Notes: generated by a model from the sequence alone, not told the origin. A stretch of DNA of 64,000 nt from Isoetes taiwanensis (GCA_021234155.1 JAJEKV010000099.1:2486165-2550164); one strand, 5' to 3'. Positions 1 through 13,060 are shown, counted from the first letter of the stretch. Numbers and translations are program-made.

Positions 1-1470
1 ATAATAGTGCTTGAGGGCAAATTCCAGGTCTGTCTGAGCCTTCAGAGAATCTCAGACTTACCAATGAAGCTAAATGAAATGATTGTTCGAGCTGTAATTG
101 GAGTGCTTTAATGTCCGACAAATCACACCGGAGACGGATCATTCAATGTCGAAAGCGAAACGAGCAAAATTTGAGTAGAGCAGATCAAGATAATAACAGT
201 GCGCCAAGATCACAGAGGTTTATCTCTGAGGGGACGTGCTGATTTGATCTGTTTCTTGGCTTAAGAACTGTTCTTCTCAAAAGCTAGCTCGGTTGAGTGA
301 TTTGAGGCCCAAATTGAGCAATTTCTATCGAATCAAGTGCCACAAAGGATCCCCATGGTTTCGGAAAAAGGTTTAGGAGCTAATTTGAGGCGAAAATTGG
401 TGGGATTCAATCAAATTTAGGCACTAATTGGCGGTTTAAAGGAGTTCCCCTATTTCTTAGGGTTCATCAAAAATTCTTAAGGGTGATATATCCCACGGTA
501 GCGAAGTGGTTCTCAAGGCCTCTGCATATAAGGAATAATGCGGGCCCACTATTAAATTTAGCGTGCCACGCAGAGGGGGACACCCGGCCCGTGTCATGCC
601 CCCACGCCCACGCCATGGGGAAAAATGGGGGTGACCTGAAACTATGCAAAATAGATAGGGTAGATAGGCTAGAATAGGTTTTTTTTTTTTGGGAACGCAT
701 CCCAAGAATCCAATTTTGAAGGTCTTCCCAAGGGTTTTTTTTTTTTTTAAAAGACCAAGTTAGCTCTTTTTTTTCCAAGCTTTCCATCTAGAGAGTTTTT
801 AGGTCAAACTGAAACATTTGAATTTTGGTCCCTTTTGACCCATGGCCAATGGATATTGCAACATAGGGATGGTGAAAAAGTCATAGGAAAAAGATGGGAA
901 AAGGGTGTAAATAGGCTATACTAGGGTTTAGGAAGATGAAATGAGAATGAAAAAAAAGCTTTCTTGCCTTTGAAGGTTTTCAAGATCACTAGGGGACAAT
1001 TCTCAAATGAAGGTGAGATCAATAAAAAATAAGTAGTAGAATGATGAGAAAAGGTCTCAAAAGTGGAAACAATGGTGAAGGAAAAGTTTTGAAGGCTCTT
1101 GGGATATAGAAAGGGAAATGTAAGATGAATGGAATGAAGAAGAGATGGGTACTTCTGTAGCACTTGATCTTATCTCAAATTGTTTCTAGGGCTCAATTCA
1201 TACCTCCTAGTGAAGATAGATTTGCTCAAAGCCTAAGGTCTTCCAAACTTTTATAAGGGACTTCCAAACTTCAAGGCTAGAACAAGAGCAAATTTCACTT
1301 CTAGGGTAGCATCCTCATGTGTGTGACTTCAAACTTCTCAAGCAAGCTTCATAAGGTTTGAGCTTTGGTAAAATGTCTTGTGCCTCCTTGATAAACTTGC
1401 TATAGCCTTTGCCTGGTCTTCAAATCAAAGGAAAATGTTAAACTAATAGGAATGTGTCTAGAAAGGTGTT
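1..1470. other. No recognisable gene; AT-rich sequence with poly-T runs
   Basis: I see no coding signature here. Short open frames on both strands have no recognisable domain. Several T-runs of 9-12 bases lie at about 680-780. Simple A/G-rich sequence follows at 880-1160. Confidence 0.5.
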
Positions 1471-1914
1471 TTACCTCAAGGAAAAGACTAGGCCATAATA
1501 GGAGATCCCAAATGTCTTCCAATCTTGGTCAAATGTCTTCCAAACTCTGATGGGATCACAATAGCCTGGAACTTTTCCTTGAAGGAAATATAAATGAAAC
1601 AAAGGTTTTGATACATAGATGTTTGGTCTATGTTGCCAAAATGGGCAACAACAGTACGCCGAGAAGTCTTTGAGATCCCCGTCGATCATGAACAAACCAT
1701 GCTCTGGATTCCATATAAGATGGATTACAACATCAAAGGGATCAGGATAGAAGCGGACGGGATTCATAGCAACGACATCAAGCCAGTCCTGAAGTTCTAT
1801 TTCTAGCTCAAGGCACTTCTGGCAGAGGTCCGCATGGTTCATCCGCGGTGTAATAGAATGTGCCATAATAACAAGCGGTATATGGAGGTCAAGGCGATGG
1901 TTTGCCAATTTCAT
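1471..1914 (-). CDS. Hypothetical ORF, possible 3' exon of the upstream HAD-type gene
   Basis: A 147-codon minus-strand frame is open with no recognised domain. It is rich in W, H, C and F and contains a short Cys cluster near residues 88-90. It lies downstream, in transcription order, of the HAD/NIF-like exons at 2.28-2.78 kb, so it could be a terminal exon of that decayed gene, but I found no convincing splice link. It may also be a chance ORF. Treat as hypothetical. Confidence 0.25.
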   Translation of the reverse strand: MKLANHRLDLHIPLVIMAHSITPRMNHADLCQKCLELEIELQDWLDVVAMNPVRFYPDPFDVVIHLIWNPEHGLFMIDGDLKDFSAYCCCPFWQHRPNIYVSKPLFHLYFLQGKVPGYCDPIRVWKTFDQDWKTFGISYYGLVFSLR

Positions 1915-2282
1915 GCATACCTATTTATAGACACCTAAATTATTGACGGATATACATACAAATTATTGCAAGTATAGCAAACCATACGCATAATATAAAA
2001 GAACAATAATGCATACGTAAACCAATAATGCTGATATAAGAACACAATATATATTCGAAAGAGGTTGGTGTAAAGTATATTTCATATTCAAAACTTTTTG
2101 GAAAGTGTATTTCTGTATACATATATATCAAAAAGTTCCTTTCTAGAACGATCTTCTCTAGGTCCCCATCAATTTCCCTGTCCGATTAAGTTATGCGGGT
2201 ATAGTGTTTGTATCTCTTCTTGTCGCTTTTTCCTGTAGCTATTTCTACAAGATACCGACAAAACGAAGGTGAAGTCATCTCG

Positions 2283-2776
2283 TCAAAATCTTCGAGGATG
2301 ATAGGATGGTGGATTTAGTGGATGGACTGATTGAAGCAACACTTCAAAGGCGTCATCATCAACTATAATGATGTCTTCCTTCTCCTGAACGCCCAAGTCA
2401 TCCATCATGTCGGCTCAAGCATTTCACAAATATTTTTTTACCTAGGATCCTTCGGGTTATTGAATGACTTACATTTGCTCATCCCAAACGGATGCCCAAT
2501 CTCTATGTAACTTCGGGAACTACTCTCAAAACTTCACAGTATATTTCTATTCTCCATCGACGACCAAATTGCACAACGAAATAAAGTGAAAGCTTGGTCT
2601 AACATCTTCTTCAGATACTGGCCATGATATACCCATTTTACTGCCTCAAATGGTTTTACGGCATACCATGATAAAGGGAATTGTGCTTTAGGTAACGCTT
2701 TTGCGAGCACTCCATTCAAATCGAACACCAGAATTTTCGAGGAAACCCGGATTAGGTCTGTAATAATAAAGCACAC
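2283..2776 (-). pseudogene. HAD-superfamily (FCP1/NIF-type) phosphatase domain, multi-exon, decayed
   Basis: On the minus strand an acceptor-like tattattacag (about 2757) precedes an exon reading KILVFDLNGVLA, the DxN-type motif I seen in plant NIF/SCP-like HAD proteins. It then reads AIWSSMENRNI, matching the family's WSS step after motif I. Another frame gives WASVWDEQM, like the family's VWDQxxC, followed directly by a GTAAGT donor near 2490. A later exon at 2283-2391 contains DIIIVDDDAFEVLL, which fits the DD motif and the usual continuation into NPPSYHP. Members dephosphorylate phosphoproteins such as RNA polymerase II CTD. The reading frame breaks between the WSS and WDEQ parts, so I call it decayed. 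The order of motifs is right for the family; its activity is doubtful. Confidence 0.55.
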
Positions 2777-2879
2777 ACTTGTGAGACAAGGAAAAAGAAA
2801 ATTGAAATCGTGCTGGCCCGATTTTCAATTGTTTTGAAGAATTGAAATCGCTACCGGCCGATTTTCATTTATGTTTGAA

Positions 2880-4470
2880 TAACATACCTTTACGGTTCTG
2901 CTCAACATCCGCAATGATGAGCTTACTCCGGTTGTCTTGGTTACCGGAAGTGTCGACCACATCACTTAGTGTTTGAACTATGGTTGATACTTCATTACTC
3001 TTTATGCTAACATTTCGAGCTTTCCTAATCCAGCATGTATCATCTAGGATTTTGTCTTCTTTCGTTTATGTTACCTACATCCACTTCCGATTCCTTTTCC
3101 AATGTGATTGGAATGATAGGCACGCTCTCGGCCGCATAGTTAAGCTGTTGCTTGTCGATATTCATCTTTATGTGCTCCATCTACTTTCCTATTTGTTCCC
3201 ACTCTGCAGCCAGATTTGCAGGTAATTCGGACTTAGAGCTGGAAGCTTTATTTTTTACACTACCTATCGGACCCCTAGGTGCCACCTCTAACACTTTCTC
3301 GTAAAAAATATCAAGGAAGTCCTTGGCTTGACCATCAGAGACCACACTTTGGCATTTCCTAGCTAGCTTCAGAGCTTCCCGCCCGACATAACCTCCAACA
3401 TGAAACTCCCAACACGTTGTATCTAAAGGGCAGAAGGCTTCAATCAGAAAACTCGAAAGGGCCAAAGAAAACCCGTACTTATTCAGCCTCCCCTTATGCG
3501 CCGTCAGTAGCTCATACTTGATTGGTGAATTAAGGACAGGGTCGACCCAGTTTTCTTCTTCCTCTTCCTCTTCGTCCTCTTCAAAGTCCACATCCACATC
3601 TGTAGTCCCTTTCCCTTTGTCTTCAGCATTGGATTCGACATAAAAAATATTTTTTAATAGGGGTTCATCGAGCCGATAGCACTGCCAAGCAATCTTCTCA
3701 CCTTCTGGTTTCCCCTTGAGTCTTTCATATTCTTTATCATCCATAATGGCTATCATAAGGACTAGCACATGTGAGATCTTACTTTCGGTACTAAACTCAC
3801 TATCTTTGTTTTCATCTATCATTACTGCTTGCCTCATCACTTTAATGCATTCGATATCATTTGCAGCAGCTAGTGCATATGCGTAGGACATGTCGGAGTG
3901 GCAAACTGTCACGATAGTATAATGCATCTCAGTCGTCATAACCACTGCATGTGTTGAAGAAGGTGCAATAATCATCTTGTGTCCATCTCGTGCCACGGCT
4001 ATCAAGAACAAATAGAGTGATGTCGGTTGGCCCTTTACCCACGTCTGGTATGGCACACTTATAACCAGTGGACACCTTATAGAAAAAAGGAGACTCGCCT
4101 CTTCGCCGCCTTCTTCACCAAAGCAACTTTTCTTTTTTAGGTCGACGCAACTTTCGTGTGAATCCCCTTAAGAGTTGCCACATTCTTCGCCTTTTGCTGC
4201 TTCACAAAATTTTTTGACCAAAATACATATTTCTTAATGTCATCATTAGATACGTTGTACTTTTGCATTAAGCCTATCTCTGATAACATGAAGTCTCCTG
4301 AGAGCCTTTGCAGTTCTTCGCCAACAGCTTTTTTCAGGACTTTCATATTTTTTTATCGATTCGCATGCATCTTCGAAAGATGTCATGTGCTTTGCTGCAG
4401 ACGTTTTCTTGTAGATAACTTCTTTTCTGATGCAACTATCTAGAACAGAGATTAATTCTGCATCATCCAA
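2880..4470 (-). pseudogene. N-terminal part of the same minus-strand gene; unknown domain with acidic tract
   Basis: Two minus-strand frames form a probable 5' part of the HAD-type gene. The first (4470-4137) begins MDDAELISVLDSCIRKE and, after one frame change near 4330, continues through a helical, Lys-rich stretch. The second (4056-3181) is open for 291 codons, with an acidic run of D/E at about residues 157-170. It continues past a stop to about 2880, where a GTATGT donor follows NRK, facing the acceptor at about 2757. I do not recognise the domain. The frame change and the stops make it a pseudogene or a gene spoiled by sequence errors. Joining it to the HAD exons is inference from the donor/acceptor pair. 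Confidence 0.4.
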
Positions 4471-4542
4471 TCATTGTGCCTTTCTCATTTCTGTGATACC
4501 TATCTTCTTTTTTATTTTGGGATGTGGTTGGGTTGCGTGCAA

Positions 4543-4578
4543 GGGAACGCCGCATGTTACGCCGCATGCGGCGTTCCC
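4543..4578. repeat. GC-rich perfect hairpin
   Basis: GGGAACGCCGCATG at 4543-4556 is the exact reverse complement of CATGCGGCGTTCCC at 4565-4578, with an 8-base loop. The surroundings are AT-rich, so a 14-bp GC-rich stem stands out. Confidence 0.8.
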
Positions 4579-4767
4579 TTCCCGCTTGCAGCTCCCCTTG
4601 CGGGACGCGGGCTGGCAGCATTGATTGCTAGGTTTTGAACTGGCGGAGCTTTTGAATGTTGCGAGCTCCAAGAACTTGATATGAATTGTCTTCCTCCCTG
4701 CGCTTCTATTTGGCGCCCACGATTTTGGATGCTTAAGCTTGAGCTGGGTCGTGTGCTTTTTAGGCAT

Positions 4768-4899
4768 ACAGAGTTAAGTTTTTTAGGCAAAGGAGCATTT
4801 TTCCGAGGGGTCGAAGAGCCGCAATGTGATGCATTTTCAGGTTCGAGCATCTGAGAGTTAAGTTTTTTAGGCAAAGAAGCATTTTTCCGAGGGGTCGTT
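4768..4899. repeat. Two-copy direct repeat, about 80-bp spacing
   Basis: The stretch from agagttaagttttttaggc through the ccgaggggtcg motif occurs at about 4769-4815 and again at about 4853-4897, with one or two changes. On the minus strand it would encode a repeated Lys-rich PKKLNS-type peptide, but coding status is not supported. Confidence 0.65.
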
Positions 4900-7800
4900 A
4901 TGGGTAAGAGGCCGAGAAGTTATGGCCGAGGATTCTCCTTCCCTCCCATCATTTGTTTCTAGCTAATAAATTGCAGGAGCAGAGAGAATCTTCAAAGCAT
5001 TTTCAAAGCGTTGATCCATTTCCGGATTCATCAGGGATTTTGTTTTTCTAGAAGAATCGGTTGAGCAGGTAGAACTCCACCTAAACCATGTTTTATTTTC
5101 CATGCTTCTTCTATATGTCATGCAGGACAATCGATAGACTTTTTAGGCTCTTGCAATTTTTGAATCGATTCAAGAGCTTCAGCTTTGCATTTCACGTCAA
5201 AAGTCAAAAGCCTGTATGCTTGGGGTTTGTGCTCTGCGTTCAAAAAATGAGAGATAATTGAGGCCGATTTGTTAGGCTTAGAGTTCTTGGTTAAAATGCA
5301 GCAGAGGTCATGTTCCAGCAAAGTCTAAGGCACATTGTAGCACTTCTAAATTTTATTTTTTCGTATCATTTTATGCAGCATGGTTTTTTTCTCCGTGGAG
5401 CTTTGGAGCGGCCATGGCTGAAGCTAGAAAAGCCCTTTTTTACTGTTGTCTCCTCCTCTTCAGTTGAGCTTTTGTATTACAGATTTCTTGCTTTGTCAGG
5501 GCATATATAGATTTTAGCAGCAGGAAATTTACTTATTCAAAATGTGCTATTGTGTGTCCAGCTGCAAATAGTTCATTTTTCAATTTCAAATTCATTTCAA
5601 CAAGATCTTTCCAAGTACTACTTTGCTGAATTTCTTTTTAAACAACGTTTATCTGGCTTCCTTCTAAGATGTCTAATAATCTTATTCATTTGTACAGTGC
5701 CACCGAATGAGCCAAATTAATGGAGTTAAGACAAGTTCCATGCAAAGCCTTTTAGCTACAAATTCAATATAGGTACATTATTGGATATGACAGTTACATT
5801 GTTTGTTGAATGATATTTATCCCCTTTCGCATCTCTTCAATTTAAATTGAGAGTCTTTGCCCTTAAGTGTATCTCTCATCCATTAATAGTAACACATGGG
5901 ATGTACAATCTAATCGTAACTCATGAAGAATTTGTGTTAGCAAATGGTGCTTTTGTAGGCAATGAGCAATTGAAAATGACTACACTAGACTGGTATGTGA
6001 TTCCAATAAAAAGTGTTGTATAGGATGTAATCAAACATTTCCATCTTCCATGTAATCGGGTTATATTACACCAAAATATGTTGATTCATCATTTTGCTTC
6101 TCATTTTAACATTGATTAAATGTGTCTTTCTTTTCTTCAGCATCAAGATAAGTTTGGAATATGTTTTCCAATATGAAATATTGTGGAGACATTTCCTTTG
6201 GCTTCTACAGCTTTTTGGTCTTCAAGTAAACATCCTCGAGTTTGTGCCATTTCTCATCATGGCAATACATAAAAGCTAGGTATAGTCATATACTTATGCT
6301 TTTCATAATGGTAATATTATCTCATTATTTTAATGGTTTCATGCTTTGAGTAAATTATATGGTTGATATTTGAACAAATGGGCTGTGCAAGGAGCATAAT
6401 GGGGATTGAGTCGAGGAAAGGTGTAGACAGTTTGCTTTTGATTTCATGTCCGATTGGACTTTGCCTACAACCATGTATTCAATTTTTTTTTTTGTATAGT
6501 TTAACAAGGTCTATCATGGATTATGAATGCAGATTGGTGGTAATATTTGGAGGAGCCGCAAATGCTACCCAAAACGAATATTTGTAAAAGACCAAAGAGA
6601 AGTATGCTTACATTTCCAAAGAGAAATCTGAAGAGAAGTCCTATGCTTACATTTCATTAAAATTGATTGATCTGGTTGCTTTTGTGGGATTATATAGTCC
6701 AAGATCTCTCATCTTTGATCGAGCTACTAGAATCGAGATGCTACTCTAATCCTACATTGGGTAGCCGTGATATCACAACGTAGAACAAGAGCCGAGATTG
6801 TGATAATTTTAGATTACCTTCTCGATACTTGCATATTCTCAAAGTTAGGGCTATATATATTGTTCTTACTGATCACCTCCACGCTTGCAATGATCATGTC
6901 CAAGTTTGCAACAATCTGCCTAGGGGATCCTCTTATGAGTAGCAGTTTGTATCAAAACCCACAAACGATGGCTTAAAGGGGAAAAAAAGCTAGCAGAATA
7001 GGCCCTGCTTGAAAATACTTCTCTTAAGTTTCAACAGAGAATCACTGTGGCAAAGGGCATGCTGCCATCACGAGTTTTCTTATTTTCATGTTTGGTTTTC
7101 CAGTTATTTTATTATGGGCATTTTGCTTAAAAATGCATTGTTATAGTCTTAAGGAGCTCAAGGATTGATAATGTAAATGTAAATTAATTTTTTTATGAGC
7201 TGGGTATGGTCAAGGTGGTTGTGCATTGCAATTGCAATCCGCACAAATTTTCAAAGGTGGTTTTATCTTGCCACATTGTTCTCTGCATTGCAATTTCATA
7301 AAAAAAAAAAAAATAATGGTTTCGAATATGCTTTTAATATTGATGTCAGTAATGAAGCCACAAGGTGTGCCCAATGGGACAAGAGTATGGGACTATTTAT
7401 GTATATATAAGACTTATGATGCAATAAAGTTGTATTGTTACAATAAAGTTGTATCATTTCTCACTTAGCCTACGTGTAAGAGAAACTCGCTTAGAGCATG
7501 TGTAGGATGGAAAAGTTGGGTTAAAAGCAAGAAAAAACTTTGGATATGAGGTATTCACAAGTGATTGCAATCGATGGAAAAGTTGGGTTAAGAGAAGAAA
7601 AACGTTTGCATATGATCTGAACGCTATTGCAATTGTTTAAATGTGCACCACTCATAGTATATGACAAGTCTAAAATGTGCATGCTTTTGTACTTAAAAGG
7701 GAAAAAAGGAGACCTTTAACTTAGGAATTTAAAGAACAGGGGCGAAGCATAGCTTACCAAACAAATATAACTTCGCTGACATGTCCGTGTTTTCTAAGTC

Positions 7801-9320
7801 ATAGAATTTCTTTCTTTTTTCTTTTTGATATTTGAATCTGCTTAGCAAAGGTTCAGGAAGTGAAAAAAATAATTGCATCTAGACTTCTGCCAAGCTTCAT
7901 ACTTAACTTTTCATGTGCAGTTACCATCGCAGTGTTCAATATTTCTTGAATAACACTTCATTTGTGAATCTGGGTAGAATCCAGTCCTGCCAGTAAAGGG
8001 ATCACTGGATAAGACATGACGAGTCAATTGTTGAATTATTGGATAAGGATGCTGAAAGTCCCTTCCTCTCTACTAAGGATATTTTAACTGAAAGATATTG
8101 GGACTCCTACTAGAAAAACCCAGTAGAATCATTAACAAGGTTAAAACAAAGAGATGAATTGATGGATGAATTTGAGTTGATGGAGAAGTTTACACGCTAT
8201 TGGTGGTAGATCTACTGGTTGACTTGGCCACCACCATTTTGAGATTTAGGGTCCATAATGTGTTTGATGCAATGATTTTTATCATTTGTAACTCAATTTG
8301 CCATTTTAAGAAGGCAACTACATAATCTAGAGTGCTCCATCTCTTGCAAGCAAAATGCTGGGACATATAATGGCAGGTAATATTGCACTCCTATACTGCA
8401 CATTGTTCCAGAACATGAAATGAATGTGCAAAAGACCCAAACATTAAATCAATTCCAGTTGGAAATGGTTCAGCCGGCATCTCATCTCATCTCAAGCTTG
8501 AACATATTCTTAGTATAGACAACTAAATCCTATAAACTCGCTTCTTGCACTCCCTGATTCTTAGCCACGTTGAGATTTGATTCCTTTTAAATGTATGAAG
8601 CACATTATCTTGAACATATTCTTAGTATAGATAACTTAATCTTATAAACTCGCTTCTTGCACTCCCTGATTCTTAACCACGTTGCAGAACCAGATGACCA
8701 GATAAAATGCTTTTCCACTCTATATTGGTTCTCACTTCAATGTTAAGGCATCTTTGGTTTTGCATATTCCCTAGAGATTTTCACACAATTTTTTAATGTC
8801 TTTTAAAGTATTGACACATTTGCTGAACATTCTCAATTCCATGACGTTTTTAACTATGTATTATAAGGCTTTTAAGCAATCTAACTACATTAGCAAACGA
8901 AGGAATTGAAATGTATAATATTACATGCATGTTTACTACTGCTTGACATCTTACACGATCTTGAACTATAGCCAGAACATTCTCAAAGTTCAACCTTGAT
9001 CCAATTACGTATATCTTGGGCCAATATGATGTTTGCAAGCACATTATCCACGATCAATCCAGAAACACCGTCAATCCAAGAAAGTACGTGTGCACATGCA
9101 CCTATTTTCCACCTTCGATTCCACCATATACACATGTGCCTATAATGCCAATATCCAATCTTCCACTACACTCCAATTGCAATTATGTTGACTAAACATT
9201 AGATCTACTATCTCCTACGAATCACAAGCACCAATTCAAAAACCCTTTATGCTCGGCACTCCATTACATCTACGAACACAATTAAATTTACAACTCTTTA
9301 TTCTACCTACAAACTCTATT
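4900..9320. other. AT-rich intergenic stretch without a supported gene
   Basis: I find no domain, intron pattern or RNA gene here. Small ORFs of 60-80 codons on both strands look like chance. Local tandem duplications at about 7510-7620 and 8497-8682 are the only clear structure. Confidence 0.5.
8497..8682. repeat. Tandem direct repeat, 112-bp period
   Basis: A block starting cttgaacatattcttag and ending near ccacgttg is present at 8497-8570 and again at 8609-8682, with a handful of C/T and G/A changes. Confidence 0.75.
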
Positions 9321-9324
9321 ATGT

Positions 9325-11203
9325 CTACTCAGTCCACACGCCCACTAATAATGCCCGGCATCGCCGGGCACACGTTTCTAGTATCAAAAATAGACGTATC
9401 TTGCGGAGGAAACCTGCCATACGAATCTGGCAACTTCTTTTCCGAATAGGCGTCCCAAAATTCGTTCCATTTTTCCATACCTGGTCAGAAGAAAAAACAA
9501 TCTTGCAGGCATCCTTTGGCACCGTTTGCTCTTCTGAGCCAGTTTGTGCATCCCCTTTTTTCTTCTTTGATCTAGTGCCCTTGGTCTTGTCATGTATTAT
9601 GGTTTGGCACAGTGTCCTTTCTAGTAATTTGAATTCGGCACTCTTAGATTGCCCTTGTCTGGTCGGCATTGGTTTTCCATATTCGATCCATTGGTTCGAA
9701 GCGTGCCGCAATCGCTCCCACATACCTGACCGCAAAATATGGGCCGTTAGATAAAAATAATAGACAGGCCATGAAAGTAACAATATAAAACGCGCCAGGC
9801 GCATTTTCGTTAACCACGGATTTACAAGAACGCTACCGGCGCCGATTTCTTCATGATGAAGAATTCGCGCCAGCGCCGCTTTTGTAAATCCGGCAAAACA
9901 AATAACAACATAAAGCGCCAGACGTTTTTGCATCCCGATTTACAAAACGCGGCTTGCGCCGATTTCTTCATGTATGCCATATGAAGAAATCGCCCAGCGC
10001 CGCTTTTTGTAAATACGTTGATTAGCTTAAAACGCTGGCGACGCTGATTTGGAACGCTATGTGTGGGAAAATAAAATACATTTTGTATAGGAATGTCTTT
10101 CCCATGTCATTCAAGATGGCGTCTTTGATTTCGCTAATTTTGTCAGCCGTTGTTGAGCCACCGAGGAACCGGCAATTTCTCGACCAATACGCTCTATAGA
10201 ATAACCGATTTTCAGCTTTTTGTGCTTGATCGATCCAAACCTTCTCAAGCCTCCATCAATCTTTGGCCATCTATTATCATGAAGTGAATATCGAGGTTGC
10301 CAATTAAATTTTCAAGTTTATTCCATATCAACACCTTCTTCGTCTTCATATCAAAAGGCACCACATCTGCTAGCATTGGCACCTGTCCCCGGTTTTCTAT
10401 CATGTTGTTGACTATTTCCATTGCGCGTCGCTTTGTCGTATCTTCTCACGACAAACATAGCCTTCGTGGACTGAAGAGCCCGGCCGACATGGATAGGATC
10501 GTGGAAGCTAAGGCCCAAAGGATACTTGTCGAAGATATTTCTTAAATTTGCTCATGGCCTCTAACTATCTCGCCTTTGTCATCATCACTAGTCATATCCA
10601 GAATGCCTAGAACGCCCGGTGTTTCCACGGCTCTAGAACTTGCATCTTCCTTCTCTTTTAAAGCTTGTAGGTACAGCACTAGCTTGTGGCCTTGTAATCG
10701 ATTGCTCTTCTCACGGTGAGACCTTCACATATTTTTTTGGTGTCAATGGATCATCACCCCCCAGCCAAATTTGAAGAGGTTATCTCATGCTCCTCATCCG
10801 CTTCTTAGGCGCCTTTAAAGGAACCGCACCGATGTAATTTAACTTCTTCAATACTTTTTATTTTTCTCGACCCGCTTCAAGTAATACGGAAAAAGATGAA
10901 TCGTCATGTTCTTCGCATGTGATCAAAATACCTTGTTTCTTCATTTGATCTCGCTTTCCTTAACTCTAGACATGAAAATCAGATCTGCTTTTTCGCTAGT
11001 CTTGAAGATCTCCACATACCATTCGTGAGCCCTCTCGTAGATCTTCTTCGACATGGAGGCTCTACCTGAGCCTTCATTATTCCGGTCGTATCGTCAATGG
11101 TCACAACGTGTGCCGAATCTGCAACTGATACATCTTCCTCCGTTCTTGGTTTTTTCTGTGCAGATGTCCCTGGACCCTGCACAGGCTTTGCTTTTCTTTT
11201 CAC
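9325..11203 (-). pseudogene. Decayed minus-strand gene of unknown function with basic N-terminus
   Basis: The 5' part (11203-10979) is an open frame rich in K, R, S and T, with stretches such as KRKAKPVQG and RSSRLAKKQI that look like nuclear-localisation sequence. Downstream, coding-like fragments in shifting frames run through about 10.6-10.2 kb, including a Lys-rich FGSIKHKKLKIGY segment. They end in a 9933-9325 frame whose distal half contains a KKKK tract. No domain is recognised. Several frame changes and stops interrupt it, and two fold-back repeats lie inside the distal frame. It may be a gene of another mobile element or a captured gene. Confidence 0.3.
9818..10014. repeat. Pair of tandem fold-back (palindromic) repeats
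   Basis: Two hairpin-forming units lie next to each other. In the first, GGATTTACAA (9818-9827) pairs with TTGTAAATCC (9882-9891), and a second stem around GCGCC and ATTTCTTCAT lies inside. In the second, ATTTACAAAA (from 9938) pairs with the TTTTGTAAAT ending at 10014, again with GCGCCGATTTCTTCAT facing ATGAAGAAATCG. The two units share layout and motifs but differ in loop sequence. Confidence 0.75.
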
Positions 11204-12100
11204 ATTTTAGAAGATCCCGAAAAGTTACAATCATGTGGTGAGTAATGAAATCGCCGAAAGCCGCTTTTGATAGACGCCTTTACTTTCAAAAACATAAATT
11301 GTACACAGGAAAAGTAGCAGAGACAACAAAAAACAATCATATCAGAGACGCTCTACATTATAAATTGCGCCGAGCGTGTTTTTAAGAGGGGCCCTACAGA
11401 CGCTCTATATTATAAGAGACATACTAGGCTACAAAAAGATTTGTCAAAAAGAACTGAGAATACGTAACAAAAGTATTAACAAACAAGTCCGCAAGAAACT
11501 ATAATTAAACGGTCTACATTATACAAAATGGAGAATACAAAACAAAAAACACAGAGTACGTGAGAAGATTATAACAAAACACACAAAACAAGGTAGTAAA
11601 AGCAAAGAGAAATGACACGAAACAATATAAAAGGTAGAAAATACAATGCAGACACGATACACGTAAAATACACAGTAGAAAAACATCCTAAAACCTAGCA
11701 AAAAAAAACACGTAAATCAATTACAAAACAAAAACAGGATCAATTACCCGAGGCGCTTTGTTGGATTTGTGCTTTCTTGTTGTTCAAGAGCCTCCGTGCT
11801 TGGGATTTGTGCTTTGGCTGCCGCCCACCTCTACCACCCGGCGGCCGCGGCCGATCCTCTAGACGCCATAGAACCGCAAGTGCGGATAATATGAGACTGG
11901 GGTTTTGGTTTAAACTTATATGTATGTTCATAATCTAGGGGTCGGGCCGATTTACAACCGTAAATTCAAATTCAAATTCCTTTTAAATTTATACCGCCTT
12001 AATTAACCGCCTGTCCCCGCTCATTTACAAATTTAAATTGTGTTTTTTCTTTTTTAGTGCAATTTCAAGATAACAATTAATTATTAATTTCAAGAAACGA
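11204..12100. other. Intergenic, AT-rich; no supported gene
   Basis: Poly-A-rich plus strand with many AAACA-type words. A small minus-strand ORF near 11.75-11.93 kb has an RG-rich stretch (PPGGRGGRQ) but no other support. Confidence 0.4.
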
Positions 12101-12103
12101 TAT

Positions 12104-12600
12104 GTGGCAATCTACTACCACCTAATCGCCACCTACTATCGAGGCCCAAGATCATTCCTACTATCGAGCCTAAGAACAATCAACTATCGAGGCCCAAGAT
12201 CCGCCTACAACGCCTTCAATCCCATTCGACGAGCAGCCTTCAATCCCATTCGATGTCTCACGAACTATGGTGAGTGTGATTCCATTCGAATGCATTCTCT
12301 TTGTTCTCTTTTTTTCGTCCTCTATTTTTTCCAATGCATTACGGTTCTTTATCGCTTAATCGGAGAAGAATGCTATCTTTTAACAAATAACTTGAAGCGC
12401 CGAGTAGGCTTATGTAAAATCAAGATCCAATCCAAGTTCTATGTGTCATGGTGTTCCTCTTGGAAATAGTTTACGTAAGATTTCCATTATAAAACTGCAA
12501 TTATGAAGATGAGGCTCTTCCAAGAAGACATCCCGGTGGCGATACACATTGGTGAAAGCGTGGGCACATTTGTAGCATGGCCAAAAGAACGTCTCGAAAA
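12104..12600 (+). pseudogene. Plus-strand exon fragment with VGTFVAWPKE motif
   Basis: An exon-like stretch at 12502-12600 encodes a peptide containing IHIGESVGTFVAWPKERL and runs into AAG|GTATTT, a plausible donor. The motif resembles the conserved GxxVAWPK step in proteins that accompany plant CACTA transposons. A similar string, PTIVAWPRDKI, occurs in the DUF7869 genes of this window. Upstream, at 12110-12250, are short direct repeats containing CTATCGAGGCCCAAGATC and CAATCCCATTCGA. I infer a remnant of a TE-associated gene. Confidence 0.4.
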
Positions 12601-13060
12601 GGTATTTATATTACGATATTAAAAAAAAAATGAATATATCATAATATCTGCGTGATGTTGTGAATTTTGTATTCTTTGATGCTCTTTAGTTATCATATCA
12701 ACCCCATGAAACTACACATTAATGAAAATATGTAGTTTCTTGGGGTTGGTCATACCGGGCCGGAGGGCATCAAAGATTCAATGTTTTCGACATTGCATAT
12801 AAAAAAAAACATAATAAACTAATGACATAAAAGTATAGTGCAAAATTGCTGCGGATGCGAAGTTTGTATTCATATTCCAAAAAGTGTATGTACATTTCTT
12901 CTTCGCAAAAATGCGACGCGGCGGGCCAATTCTTTCTATCTCTACAATATGTCACATAGGCCCACTTCATCGCCCAATACCGCAAAAAGTCCCACCGAAC
13001 CACTCACGATATGACGGGATCCTCATCTTCCCCGCGAATGTCGAGTCTCCAAACCAGGCG

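Noticed and set aside
5118-5321. 67-codon minus ORF as an exon
   Set aside because: Looks helical and charged, but no splice sites or continuing coding frame could be supported.
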